A DNA stretch of 24,880 nt from UBA11164 sp002420085 (GCA_031976395.1 DALYLJ010000029.1:1-24880), one strand, 5' to 3'. Counted from the first letter of the stretch, positions 1 to 8,358 are shown. Numbers and translations: made by a program. Notes: generated by a model not told the origin, from the sequence alone.

Positions 1-863
1 CGACCGGCGACCAGCGAGGCCGCATGACGGCCGGTTTCGATGCCGTCACCGGCCGCCTCGGCACCCCACAGGGCGACCTCGGGGTCATTGAGGAAGGCGT
101 GAAAGATGCCGATCGCATTCGAGCCGCCGCCAACGCAGGCGGTGACTGCATCGGGCAGTCGGCCGTAACGCTCCAGCATCTGGCCACGCGCCTCGCGACC
201 GACCACCGCATTGAAATCGCGCACCAGCATCGGATAGGGATGTGGGCCGGCGACCGTGCCGATGATGTAGAAGGTGTCATGGACATTGCTGACCCAGTCG
301 CGCATCGCCTCGTTGAGTGCGTCCTTGAGGGTCTTCGAGCCGGACTCGACCGGCACCACGGTGGCGCCGAGCAGTTTCATGCGGAAGACGTTGGGCGCCT
401 GCCGCTCGACATCGACCGAGCCCATGTAGACCACGCACTCCAGGCCCAGCCGTGCGGCCACGGTGGCGCTGGCGACACCATGCTGGCCGGCACCGGTCTC
501 GGCGATGATCCGGGTCTTGCCCATCCGCTTGGCCAACATCGCCTGGCCGATGGTGTTGTTGATCTTGTGGGCACCGGTGTGGTTGAGATCCTCGCGCTTG
601 AGCAGGATGCGGGCACCGCCGACATGGGCACTGAGACGCTCGGCCTCGTAGATCGGGCTCGGACGGCCGACGTAGTCACGGTAGTCGCGCGCCAGTTCGG
701 CCAGGAACTCGGGGTCGTCGCGGTAGCGGCGATAGGCAGCTTCCAGTTCGGCCAGTGGCTCGATCAGGGTTTCCGAGACGAACACGCCACCATAACGCCC
801 GAAGCGGCCTCGCACGTCCGGGTAGCTGTGGAAATCCTCAATTGCCTCTGGCGCCGTCAGCAC
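1..863 (-). CDS. trpB: Tryptophan synthase beta chain, C-terminus cut by window edge
   Basis: The PLP enzyme that joins indole (channelled from TrpA) to L-serine to give L-tryptophan in the cytoplasm. About 287 codons are present; the C-terminal third lies beyond position 1. The N-terminus reads FGRYGGVFVSETLIEPL, as in TrpB. Residues 94-102 (NHTGAHKIN) contain the PLP lysine at about residue 100. GAGQHGVASA and the phosphate-binding loop GGGSNAIG follow. I chose the GTG at 863-861 because an AGAGGTGA-like ribosome site sits just upstream and an in-frame stop lies two codons before it (869-867). It overlaps the end of trpF by 26 bases, which points to translational coupling; trpA is probably beyond the left edge. 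No frameshift seen. The family assignment is secure; the exact start is less so. Confidence 0.96.
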   Translation of the reverse strand, partial: MLTAPEAIEDFHSYPDVRGRFGRYGGVFVSETLIEPLAELEAAYRRYRDDPEFLAELARDYRDYVGRPSPIYEAERLSAHVGGARILLKREDLNHTGAHKINNTIGQAMLAKRMGKTRIIAETGAGQHGVASATVAARLGLECVVYMGSVDVERQAPNVFRMKLLGATVVPVESGSKTLKDALNEAMRDWVSNVHDTFYIIGTVAGPHPYPMLVRDFNAVVGREARGQMLERYGRLPDAVTACVGGGSNAIGIFHAFLNDPEVALWGAEAAGDGIETGRHAASLVAG

Positions 864-1479
864 GTCTCACCTCTATCACGAATTGTTCCATGATCGCCCC
901 GTCCTTGATGCCCGGAGCGCGTTCGATCCCACTCGACACATCCACCCCCCACGGCTGCAACTTGGCGATCGCCGCACCGACATTGCCGGGGTGCAGGCCA
1001 CCCGCCAGCAGCCATGGCTTGTGTACCGGCGGCACCTTCGACCAGTCGAAGCGCCGGCCGGCACCACCCGAGCCACCCGGCGCGTGGCCATCGAGTACGA
1101 AGCCGGCGGCGCGCGGGTAAGCCTTGATCCATTCCAGGGCGGCCTGTTCGGCATTCGGGGTTTCCATCGCCACCGCTTTCAACCAGGGCAACCCCCAGCG
1201 CGAACAGAACGATTCGCTCTCCTGACCATGAAACTGCAACAGATGCGGTTGCAGCGTGGCCACCACCCGCTCGACTTCTGCCGCCGTGTTGTCCATGAAC
1301 AGGGCCACCACCGACAGCATCGGCGGTGCCGCCGCCCGCACGGCCAGCGCGGTCGAGAGTTCGAGGCGACGCTGGCTGCGTGGCGCGAAGATCAAGCCCA
1401 CCGCATCGACGCCCAACTCACCCGCCAGCCGGACATCGCCCGGCCGTGTGAATCCGCAGAACTTTATTCGGGTACGCAT
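838..1479 (-). CDS. trpF: Phosphoribosylanthranilate isomerase
   Basis: Catalyses the Amadori rearrangement of N-(5-phosphoribosyl)anthranilate to CdRP, the third step of tryptophan synthesis. It is a single (beta/alpha)8 barrel of 213 residues, the usual monofunctional length. Visible motifs are IKFCG near residue 6 (the cysteine is the family's catalytic base), LQFHG, LLAGGL followed by P.NV, and the C-terminal phosphate site GVDVSSGIE with a following G.KD. It starts at ATG 1479. No strong Shine-Dalgarno is visible. It is separated from TrpC, as in many gammaproteobacteria with split trp genes, and runs into trpB with a 26-base overlap. The 249-base spacer upstream separates it from the FNR-like regulator, so it may have its own promoter, though I see no convincing -35/-10 pair. 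Confidence 0.97.
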   Translation of the reverse strand: MRTRIKFCGFTRPGDVRLAGELGVDAVGLIFAPRSQRRLELSTALAVRAAAPPMLSVVALFMDNTAAEVERVVATLQPHLLQFHGQESESFCSRWGLPWLKAVAMETPNAEQAALEWIKAYPRAAGFVLDGHAPGGSGGAGRRFDWSKVPPVHKPWLLAGGLHPGNVGAAIAKLQPWGVDVSSGIERAPGIKDGAIMEQFVIEVRRADGARGN

Positions 1480-1653
1480 GCGTCCGTTCTAGCCCGGAGA
1501 AACCTGGAGTCCGAGGGGGCTGGCACCGCCCCGCCACAACCGACACCGCTGCACCGCCGTCGCGTGTAGTGCTCGCAACACGGGCCGGTATCGACGTAGA
1601 CGCATCGGCAACCCCTCTACGACGCAGCATAACCGGGAATGCCGTCGCGTGCG

Positions 1654-1689
1654 AGCGATCCTGCCAGCGATCCTGCCAGCGATCCTGCC
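1654..1689. repeat. Three perfect 12-bp tandem copies (agcgatcctgcc)
   Basis: The unit agcgatcctgcc occurs at 1654-1665, 1666-1677 and 1678-1689 in the spacer between the regulator and trpF. The rest of this 249-base spacer (1480-1728) shows no convincing gene. A short hairpin lies next to the regulator's stop codon. The repeat's function is unknown; replication slippage is the simplest origin. Confidence 0.85.
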
Positions 1690-1706
1690 GCGATCCGGCC
1701 ACCCGC

Positions 1707-1724
1707 ACCGGACACCGGTCCGGT
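1707..1724 (-). terminator. Short hairpin just after the regulator gene, possible weak terminator
   Basis: A perfect 7-bp inverted repeat (ACCGGAC / GTCCGGT) with a 4-base loop begins 4 bases after the stop codon of the FNR-like gene on the minus strand. No T tract follows in the direction of transcription. It could aid termination or protect the mRNA end, but it is not a canonical intrinsic terminator. Confidence 0.3.
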
Positions 1725-1728
1725 CGTC

Positions 1729-2478
1729 TCAACCGCGCAGACGCTGCGATTCCGGCTCGTGGGCGAGTTTGGCCAGGCGAGTTCCGTCGAGGATGCGCAA
1801 CTGACGACCACGAACCGCGATCACCCCGTCTTCCTGCAATCGGGAGAAGGTGCGACTGACGGTCTCGATGACCATGCCGAGATAGCTCGCGATGTCTTCA
1901 CGGCTCATCGGCAGGCTGAATTCCCGCTCGCAGTGGCCGAGTGCCTGATAGCGCTCCGACAGCGAGTACAGGAACAGGGCCAGCCGCTCGCTGGCGTGAC
2001 GTCGGCCCATCATTTCCAGATGGTCCTGATCGCGACCGACGCTGCGCCCGATGATCCGCAGCAGTTGCCGTTGCAGCGAGGGCAGTTCGGCCGCCAAGCG
2101 GCTGAGATCGTTGAAGGGAATCTCGCAGACGCTGGCCGGCCCGAGGGCCTCGGCATCGCAGCGATGGGCGCCGTCGCCGAGTGCATCGAGACCGATCAGT
2201 TCGCCAGGCAGATGAAAGCCGATCACCTGCATCGAACCATCCTCGCCGAGCGCGGTGGTCTTGAAGGCACCGTCGCGGGCGACGAACAACGCGCTCATGG
2301 CGTCACCGCTGCGAAACAGCACGCCACCCCGGGTCAACGGCCGGCGTCGCTTGACCAGACTGTCGAGCCGCTCCATGTCGGCCTTGGCCATGGTCTCCGG
2401 CAGGCAGAGCTGGTGCAGGCTGCACTGGCCGCAGCTATGCCGGAGCCGGTTGAGGTCGATGACGGCCGCTTCGATCAC
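1729..2478 (-). CDS. fnr: FNR-type transcriptional regulator (Crp/Fnr family) with Fe-S cysteines
   Basis: Predicted oxygen-responsive DNA-binding regulator of 249 residues (E. coli FNR has 250). The N-terminus carries C16-x2-C19-x5-C25 (SCGQCSLHQLC), and a fourth cysteine, C118, sits in VCEIPF, matching the four 4Fe-4S ligands of FNR. The cyclic-nucleotide-like barrel contains GFHLPGELIGLDALG. The C-terminal HTH has SREDIASYLG followed by ETVSR, the recognition-helix signature that in FNR reads TTGAT half-sites. I chose GTG 2478 because GGAGG lies 8 bases upstream and the length then matches FNR; the frame stays open further upstream but does not resemble the family. It lies 70 bases after the peptidase stop, with a 9-bp inverted repeat between them. 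Anr is an alternative name. Cluster binding is inferred from the cysteines. Confidence 0.93.
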   Translation of the reverse strand: MIEAAVIDLNRLRHSCGQCSLHQLCLPETMAKADMERLDSLVKRRRPLTRGGVLFRSGDAMSALFVARDGAFKTTALGEDGSMQVIGFHLPGELIGLDALGDGAHRCDAEALGPASVCEIPFNDLSRLAAELPSLQRQLLRIIGRSVGRDQDHLEMMGRRHASERLALFLYSLSERYQALGHCEREFSLPMSREDIASYLGMVIETVSRTFSRLQEDGVIAVRGRQLRILDGTRLAKLAHEPESQRLRG

Positions 2479-2502
2479 GATGATGTCCTCCAGGTGAGAC
2501 GG

Positions 2503-2528
2503 TGCCGATCGACCCTGGCCGATCGGCA
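2503..2528. promoter_or_regulatory. Perfect 9-bp inverted repeat upstream of the FNR-like gene
   Basis: TGCCGATCG and CGATCGGCA form a perfect 9-bp inverted repeat with an 8-base loop. It lies 24 bases upstream of the regulator's start codon and just after the stop of the S9 peptidase. It has no T tract and does not match the FNR box (TTGAT-N4-ATCAA). It could be an operator for the regulator gene or an mRNA hairpin separating the two genes. Confidence 0.45.
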
Positions 2529-2548
2529 ACCCACGACGATCGCGCCAG

Positions 2549-4630
2549 TCAGGGTGCAGCGGTCCACTGGTGCAGCCAGGCATTGACGGTATCGTGCCAA
2601 AGGATACTGTTATCCGGCTTGAGAACCCAATGGTTTTCGTCGGGGAAATACAGAAACTTCGACGGAATACCGCGCCGCTGCAAGGCGGTGAAGGTCGCCA
2701 GGCCCTGTTCGACCGGCACGCGATAGTCGAGTTGACCATGGATCACCAGCATCGGCGTGCGCCAGGCATTGACGTGATGGACCGGATTGTGGCGTTCGTG
2801 GCCTTCCGGGTTGTCGAAGTAGGGGCCGCCGTGCTCCCACTCGGGGAACCACAGTTCCTCGGTCACGTAGTACATCATCCGGTTGTCGAACAGGCCGGCA
2901 TGATTGACCAGGCAGCGGAAGCCATCGGGCCACTGCCCGGCGATCCAGTTGACCATGTAGCCGCCATAGCTGCCACCCAGGGCACAGGCGCGCTCACCAT
3001 CGAGAAAGTCAAAGCGCTGCACGGCCGCCGCCAGGCCCTTGCGCAGGTCTTCCAGCGGCTTGCCACCCCAGTCGGTGCGGATTGCGTCGGTGAACGCCTG
3101 GCCGTAACCGACCGAGCCGTGGAAATCGATCATCACCACGGCGAAACCGGCACCGGCATAGGTCTGCGGATTCCACCGGTAGTGGAAGGTGTCGCTGAAA
3201 CTGCCCTGCGGTCCGCCATGGATCAGGAAGGCGATCGGGTAGCGCTGCCCCGGCTGATGGTTCCATGGCTTGATCACATAGCCACGAACGGTCTGGTCGT
3301 TCCAGCCGGCAAACTCGAACTGCTGGTAACCACCGAACACGATGCCATCCAGCCGCGCACGGTTGGGGTCGTGCAGCAACCGCTCCGGACCACCGGCCAG
3401 GGCGCGGACCATGACCTGGGCCGGGGCATCGATCCGGTCACGGGTGAAGGCCAGGGTCTCACCGAGCACGTCAAAGCCGGCGATATTGCCGCCATCGAGC
3501 AGGGTCTCGACCTGGCCGTTGCTCGGATCGATGGCGAACAGACTGCGCCGGCCGAGGTCGAGTGCCTGGGCCAACAGCCGGCCGTCCGGGGCCAGCACGA
3601 GGCTTTCGAGGCTGCGATCGAAGTCGGGGGCGATCGCTCGATGAACGCCACTGGCGAGATCGAGCGCCATCGCGGCAAACCGATCGGCCTCATAACCGGC
3701 ATGACGCATCGCCTTGTAGTACAGGGTACGACCATCGGCAGCAAACACCGGGTCGGCATCCCAGGCCGGATTGTCGGGGGTCAGATTGCGTGCAGCCTGT
3801 CGGCCGCGGGCATCGACCAGCCAGAGGTCGAAATCGGTGGACCAGGGCTCGCCAGAATCAGCCTGGCGCACGCTCACCGCCAGACTGCGACTGTCCGGCG
3901 ACCAGGCGTAATCGGCCCGATCGCCGAACGGGCGGTGCGGCACATCGCCGTCGAGCCCGGCGATCCGCAGCGGCTCGCCTGGAGTCTTGCCCATCCGTAT
4001 CTCGGCCACGAACATCTGATTCCGGCGGCCATCGGCGAAGGCATCCCAATGCCGCACGAACAGGCGATCGAAGCTGCGTCCGCTCGCCTTGACCGTGGCC
4101 TGGCGGTCGATACGCTCGCGGCTGCAGGCCAGGGTCGAGCAATCGGGAAACACCGCCATGGTCAGTGCCAGGCGGCGACCGTCCGGCGCGATCCGGAAAC
4201 TGCCGACATCGAGCGGATACGCACTCACCTGGGCGGGTGGCTGAACCGCCTGCCCAGCATCGATCCGAACCGACCATATCTGCGAACTACCGGAATGACC
4301 GGACAGGAAGTACAGCCGACCCTCGCCATCGAATGCCGGAGCGCTGGCCGTCATTTCCGGCGGGGTCAGTCGCTCCGGCGTGGCCGCTTCGGCATCGAGG
4401 TCGATCCGCCACAGTCCGGAGCGGGCGGCGCCGGTCGTCGAATCGACCTCCCGCATGGCGTAGACCAGGTGTCGGCCATCCGGCGCCAGGGTCGGTGCCG
4501 AGACGCGATCGAGCGCGACCAGATCACGCACATCGAAACCTCGTCCGGCGGCCGGTTCGCCGGCACCGGCGGTGGTGGTCAGGCTCAGCAGGCACAAACC
4601 ACACAGTTTCGTGAAATCAGCCATCGTCAT
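2549..4630 (-). CDS. Secreted S9-family serine peptidase (DPP IV/acylaminoacyl-peptidase type)
   Basis: A 693-residue prolyl-oligopeptidase-superfamily enzyme, expected to cleave short peptides outside the cytoplasmic membrane. The N-terminus (TKLCGLCLLSLTTTAGAGEP) is a signal-peptide-like hydrophobic stretch. A beta-propeller-type middle with repeated APDGR/SPDSR blades follows, then an alpha/beta-hydrolase domain. The catalytic triad is visible: Ser554 in GGSYGGY, Asp635 in HGQLDYRVP, His667 in ENHW. I chose ATG 4630 because GAGGAG lies 7 bases upstream; ATG 4624 is also possible, and the open frame upstream to 4759 codes for nothing signal-like. It is downstream of the YfcC-type transporter (103-base gap) and upstream of the FNR-like gene, all on one strand. 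Exact substrate preference (Xaa-Pro or blocked amino termini) cannot be read from sequence. Confidence 0.94.
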   Translation of the reverse strand: MTMADFTKLCGLCLLSLTTTAGAGEPAAGRGFDVRDLVALDRVSAPTLAPDGRHLVYAMREVDSTTGAARSGLWRIDLDAEAATPERLTPPEMTASAPAFDGEGRLYFLSGHSGSSQIWSVRIDAGQAVQPPAQVSAYPLDVGSFRIAPDGRRLALTMAVFPDCSTLACSRERIDRQATVKASGRSFDRLFVRHWDAFADGRRNQMFVAEIRMGKTPGEPLRIAGLDGDVPHRPFGDRADYAWSPDSRSLAVSVRQADSGEPWSTDFDLWLVDARGRQAARNLTPDNPAWDADPVFAADGRTLYYKAMRHAGYEADRFAAMALDLASGVHRAIAPDFDRSLESLVLAPDGRLLAQALDLGRRSLFAIDPSNGQVETLLDGGNIAGFDVLGETLAFTRDRIDAPAQVMVRALAGGPERLLHDPNRARLDGIVFGGYQQFEFAGWNDQTVRGYVIKPWNHQPGQRYPIAFLIHGGPQGSFSDTFHYRWNPQTYAGAGFAVVMIDFHGSVGYGQAFTDAIRTDWGGKPLEDLRKGLAAAVQRFDFLDGERACALGGSYGGYMVNWIAGQWPDGFRCLVNHAGLFDNRMMYYVTEELWFPEWEHGGPYFDNPEGHERHNPVHHVNAWRTPMLVIHGQLDYRVPVEQGLATFTALQRRGIPSKFLYFPDENHWVLKPDNSILWHDTVNAWLHQWTAAP

Positions 4631-4671
4631 GCTCCAACTCCTCATCCAACCTGAATTCTGGAACCCGATCC

Positions 4672-4726
4672 GCCGTGCATGCAGCATGGCCGCCGATCGG
4701 CCCCGCTGATCGAGCGCCGTGCATGC
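4672..4726. repeat. 11-bp direct repeat (gccgtgcatgc) in a spacer
   Basis: gccgtgcatgc occurs at 4672-4682 and 4716-4726, between the transporter stop and the peptidase start. The stretch between the copies is GC-rich and partly self-complementary. It may be an mRNA-processing or termination structure, but no T tract is present. Confidence 0.5.
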
Positions 4727-4733
4727 CGAGCCC

Positions 4734-6110
4734 TCAGCGGTAATCGATCGCCACCGCAATCACCAGGGCCACCGCCGCCGCCACGGTCAACTTGAGCAAC
4801 AGCGGCCAGGCAAATCGGAACCAGCGATCGTAGGGCACGCCGGCCATGCCCAGGATACTCATCAGCACGATATTGGTCGGCACGATCATGTTCGAGAAGC
4901 CATCGCCGAACTGGTAGGCGAGCACTGCCACCTGCCGGCTGAAACCGAGCAAATCGGCCAGCGGCGCCATGATCGGCATGGTCACGAAGGCCTGGCCGCT
5001 GCCGGAAGGAATGAACAGGTTGAGCAGGGTCTGGACCAGCAGCATGCCGACCGCTGCCAGTTCGGAGCCGACCAAGCCGAGCGGCCCGGCCAGGGCGTTG
5101 ACGATGGTATGCAGCACCTGACCGTCTTCGAGAATCAGGGCGATCGAGCGGGCAAACCCGATCAGGATCGCGGTAGTCGCCAGTTCTGCGGCGCCATTGG
5201 AGAAATGCCGGGCGGTGCCATCCCCCCCCAGCCCACCGACCAGACCGGCCACCAGACCGAGTGCGACGAACAGCGCGCCCAACTCGACCAGATACCAGCC
5301 ACGCAGCGAGATGCCCCAGACCATCAGGGTCAGCGCGATCAGAATCAGGACGAACACCGCCAGTCGCCGACCACTGAGTGGCGGATATTCGGTCGGCGGC
5401 GCATGGGCGACCTCGACGCCGGCCATCAGGCTGCTCGAAGGGTCGCGCCGAACCTGCTCGGCATAGCGCCAGACGTGATGGACGCCGATCGCGACGAACG
5501 GTACGAACAGGGCCAGCCGAAAGCCCCAGCCGGAAGTCGGCGGCAGTCCGGCAACCCCCTGGGCGATCTGGACCGTGAACGGATTCAGCGCGGCCACCCC
5601 GTAACCGATGCCGTAACCGCCGATCAGGATGCCCATCGCGGTCATCACGTCCATGCGCATGGCCAGACACAGGGCAACCAGCATCGCAGTGAACGGGATG
5701 TACTCCTCGGCTACTCCGATCGCGCTGGAACCGGCCGCGAACACCGCCATGCCGAGCACGATCAGCCAGCCGGCGTGACCGCCGATCCGGCGCAGAATCC
5801 ACCCGAGCACGGCATCGATGGTGCCTGTGGCGCGCAACACGGCGATCGCACCACCGACGATCAGCACGAAGAAGATGATGTCCTGGGCCGCTGCCAGGGC
5901 ACGCGGAACCACGGTAACCAGGGTCAGGGGCGACAGTGTCGCCCGCTGCTCGACCTGGGCATAGGTGCCCGGCACGACCAGTTCATGGCCGGAGTCATCG
6001 GGGCGGGTCTCGAACCGACCCTGGGGCAGGGTCCAGGTCGCCACCAGGGCCAGAACCATCATGCCGAACAGCAGCACCAGGGTGTGTGGGATACGAAGGG
6101 TGCTGGCCAT
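4734..6110 (-). CDS. YfcC-family (DcuC superfamily) inner-membrane transporter
   Basis: A 458-residue polytopic membrane protein with roughly ten to twelve hydrophobic helices, starting with one at residues 10-28 (LVLLFGMMVLALVATWTLP). Family hallmarks include a helix pair around AAGSSAIGVAEEYIPFTAM, the glycine-rich IGGYGIGYGVAALNPFTV, FIPSGSGQAFVTMPIMAPL and the near-terminal QFGDGFSNMIVPTN typical of the C4-dicarboxylate/YfcC/arginine-antiporter group. A hydrophilic loop at about residues 225-250 splits two membrane bundles. It starts at ATG 6110; the ribosome site is weak. It lies between two secreted S9 peptidases with short gaps (103 and 77 bases), so its substrate may be a product of peptide breakdown such as an amino acid or dipeptide. 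That substrate is inference; the family also contains dicarboxylate carriers. Confidence 0.92.
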   Translation of the reverse strand: MASTLRIPHTLVLLFGMMVLALVATWTLPQGRFETRPDDSGHELVVPGTYAQVEQRATLSPLTLVTVVPRALAAAQDIIFFVLIVGGAIAVLRATGTIDAVLGWILRRIGGHAGWLIVLGMAVFAAGSSAIGVAEEYIPFTAMLVALCLAMRMDVMTAMGILIGGYGIGYGVAALNPFTVQIAQGVAGLPPTSGWGFRLALFVPFVAIGVHHVWRYAEQVRRDPSSSLMAGVEVAHAPPTEYPPLSGRRLAVFVLILIALTLMVWGISLRGWYLVELGALFVALGLVAGLVGGLGGDGTARHFSNGAAELATTAILIGFARSIALILEDGQVLHTIVNALAGPLGLVGSELAAVGMLLVQTLLNLFIPSGSGQAFVTMPIMAPLADLLGFSRQVAVLAYQFGDGFSNMIVPTNIVLMSILGMAGVPYDRWFRFAWPLLLKLTVAAAVALVIAVAIDYR

Positions 6111-6187
6111 GGCGGTTCTCGTTCTCGGAGGTGCTCGCCCGCACGGTGCAACCCGTGCCGGCGAGTCGGGTCATCGGGGGGATCGGA

Positions 6188-8233
6188 TCAGTTGCTCGCG
6201 GCTGGCTCACGGGCGGCGTCCGCCGGTTTCGCCGCACCGGCACCGATGTGCCGATCGAGGAACTCAAGCAACGCGCCGTAGAACCACCTCTGGTTCTCTT
6301 CGATGCTGAAGCCATGGCCCTCACGCGGTACGATCCGGCTGGTGACCGGCACGCCGGCGGCTTCCAGCGCCTTGGCCATCGCCACCGTGTGCTCCGGCGG
6401 GGTGCGCTCGTCCTCGGCACCGGCCGCCAGCATGACCGGCACCTTGATCCGGTTGGCCTGCCGGGCCGGCGAGATCGCTTCCTGATCGACGCCCTCGAAC
6501 ATGTCATTGAGGTAGGTCATGCCCGAACGGCGCTCCTGGATGTCGCCGCGACCGAACATCATCGGGATGTCATAGATGCCGACATAGCCGATCGCACAGC
6601 GGTACAGGTCGGGCTCCGAGACAACGCTCATCAGCGAGGCATAGCCGCCGTAGCTGGCGCCGAAGATGCACATCCGAGTTGGATCGGCGATGCCCTGCTC
6701 GACCACCCAGCGGGCGGCGTCGGTGATGTCGCGGATCATGCCGTCGCCCCACTGGCCGAACCCGGCCTGACGGTGGGCGCGGCCATAGTTGCCGGAGCCA
6801 CGGAAATTGATCTGCAAGACCGCATAGCCGTGGGCAGCCAGCATCTGCACCTCGCTGTTGAAGCCCCAGGTGTCGGCGACGCCGATCGGGCCGCCATGCG
6901 GGTTGACCACCATCGGCAGGTTCTTGGCTTCCACGCCATGCGGCAGGGTGAGATAGCCGTGCAAGGTCATGCCATCACGGTTGGTCAATTGGATCGGCTG
7001 CATGGCAGCGGTGCGCTCTGGATCGATCCAATCGCGGCGGGCGACCAGATGACCGACCTTCTTGCCGGGGATGTCGAACAGGAAGTAGTCGGTCGGCGCG
7101 CGATCGCTGCTGACCGAGACCACCGCCTTGCTGCGATCGACGGTGGCCGAGTCGATCGCCACCACCATCCCGGGAAAGCTGGCCTCCAGACTGCGCAGCA
7201 GCATGGCATCGGGATGGTTGGGGTCGAAGAAACGCATGACCGCCCGGCCCTCGTAGAACCAGGCACCGATCACGCCACGACCACCGATTTCGCGGATCGG
7301 CGCGACCGGATCGGCGAACTCGCTGCGCATGACCTCGGTCATCTCCAGGGTTTCCGGATTCATGGCATGGATCGCGGTCGGGCCGCGTTCCGTTTCCACG
7401 GCGATGTAGGCGACCGAGCCATCCGGCGCGAAGCCAAGCGGCACCACCACCCGCCCGGACTCGCCCTCATCGTTGAACAACTGCCAGTCGCTCTTCTCGG
7501 TCTTGCGGTAGTAGGTCAGGACACGATTATCGACGCCCTGGCCGGCCGCGAAACGCACCTTGCCCTGGTGGTCGAGATCGAAGCTGGCTCGCTGCACCGG
7601 CGCCGACGCCACCACGCTGCGCCGACCGGACATGACATCGATCCGTTCGACCTTGGTGAACGGCGTCTCGCCGCCCAGCAATGGGAAGGTCGAGACCAGC
7701 ACCGAGCGGGGATCTTCCGGTGCGTCGTCGAGCAGGAAGGCGGCCACGATCGACTCGCCCTTGCCGGTCGAGCGGCCGATGGTCGGTGCTCCACCCCCCT
7801 GCCCGACCAGCAATGCCTGGCGCTTGCCATCGGCATTCATGGCGTAGATCTCGCCGGTCAGTTGCGGCCGATCGAGTTGACCGAACGTGCGCGCCACCGA
7901 CATCAGGATCCGGTCCGGATTGGCCCAGGTGAAATCGGCGACCACGATCTTGCCGACCGGCTTGAAATAACCGGTCATCTTCATGTTTTCCATGTCGATG
8001 ACGGTCAGGATGTTGCCGCCGTCCTCGATCGGCACGGTGGCGGCGAAATGACGCCCATCCGGCGAGATCTTGATGGTCTGGAACTTGTCCTTGCGCAGGA
8101 AGTCGTCCATCGTGTGGCCGGTGCTCTGCGCCAAGGCAGTGGCATCGGCGACCAGGGCGGCAACGACGACGACGAGCACGGCCACCGATCGTCCGATCCA
8201 GTTGCCGTAGGGGTACTGCATGGAAGGCTGCAT
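6188..8233 (-). CDS. Secreted S9-family prolyl oligopeptidase-type peptidase
   Basis: A 681-residue serine peptidase with an N-terminal signal sequence (hydrophobic run VAVLVVVVAALVADATALAQ). A propeller-like region with SPDGRHFA and related blades follows, then a C-terminal alpha/beta-hydrolase domain. The triad is visible: Ser527 in GASYGGYASL, Asp608 in AGAEDERTP, His640 in EGHGF. The oxyanion-side motif NPHGGPIG is also present. ATG 8233 has GAGGAG 7 bases upstream; ATG 8221 is an alternative. It is clearly a different subfamily from the peptidase at 2549-4630 (different propeller, different insert), so the two are not a recent duplication. It sits directly upstream of the YfcC-type transporter on the same strand, and all three genes are likely expressed together. 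The natural substrate is unknown. Confidence 0.94.
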   Translation of the reverse strand: MQPSMQYPYGNWIGRSVAVLVVVVAALVADATALAQSTGHTMDDFLRKDKFQTIKISPDGRHFAATVPIEDGGNILTVIDMENMKMTGYFKPVGKIVVADFTWANPDRILMSVARTFGQLDRPQLTGEIYAMNADGKRQALLVGQGGGAPTIGRSTGKGESIVAAFLLDDAPEDPRSVLVSTFPLLGGETPFTKVERIDVMSGRRSVVASAPVQRASFDLDHQGKVRFAAGQGVDNRVLTYYRKTEKSDWQLFNDEGESGRVVVPLGFAPDGSVAYIAVETERGPTAIHAMNPETLEMTEVMRSEFADPVAPIREIGGRGVIGAWFYEGRAVMRFFDPNHPDAMLLRSLEASFPGMVVAIDSATVDRSKAVVSVSSDRAPTDYFLFDIPGKKVGHLVARRDWIDPERTAAMQPIQLTNRDGMTLHGYLTLPHGVEAKNLPMVVNPHGGPIGVADTWGFNSEVQMLAAHGYAVLQINFRGSGNYGRAHRQAGFGQWGDGMIRDITDAARWVVEQGIADPTRMCIFGASYGGYASLMSVVSEPDLYRCAIGYVGIYDIPMMFGRGDIQERRSGMTYLNDMFEGVDQEAISPARQANRIKVPVMLAAGAEDERTPPEHTVAMAKALEAAGVPVTSRIVPREGHGFSIEENQRWFYGALLEFLDRHIGAGAAKPADAAREPAASN

Positions 8234-8271
8234 TGCACATCTCCTCTCGACGATTCACACGTAGCTCGACA

Positions 8272-8298
8272 CGGTCGGACCGTATCGCGATCCGACCG
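8272..8298. promoter_or_regulatory. Perfect 8-bp inverted repeat between rfbD and the peptidase gene
   Basis: CGGTCGGA (8272-8279) and TCCGACCG (8291-8298) flank an 11-base loop in the 125-base gap between the end of rfbD and the start of the S9 peptidase. It lies 39 bases before the peptidase start codon. No T tract follows on the minus strand. It could be an operator for the peptidase unit or a processing hairpin for the rfb mRNA. Confidence 0.4.
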
Positions 8299-8358
8299 AA
8301 TCACCGGGGCCGGTCCGGTTGGATCATTCTCAGCGTGGCATTGCCGGCACGATCATGG

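Noticed and set aside
2479..2739. Upstream extension of the FNR-like protein by 87 codons
   Set aside because: The extra residues overlap the end of the S9 peptidase and match nothing, whereas GTG 2478 has GGAGG at proper spacing and gives the FNR length.
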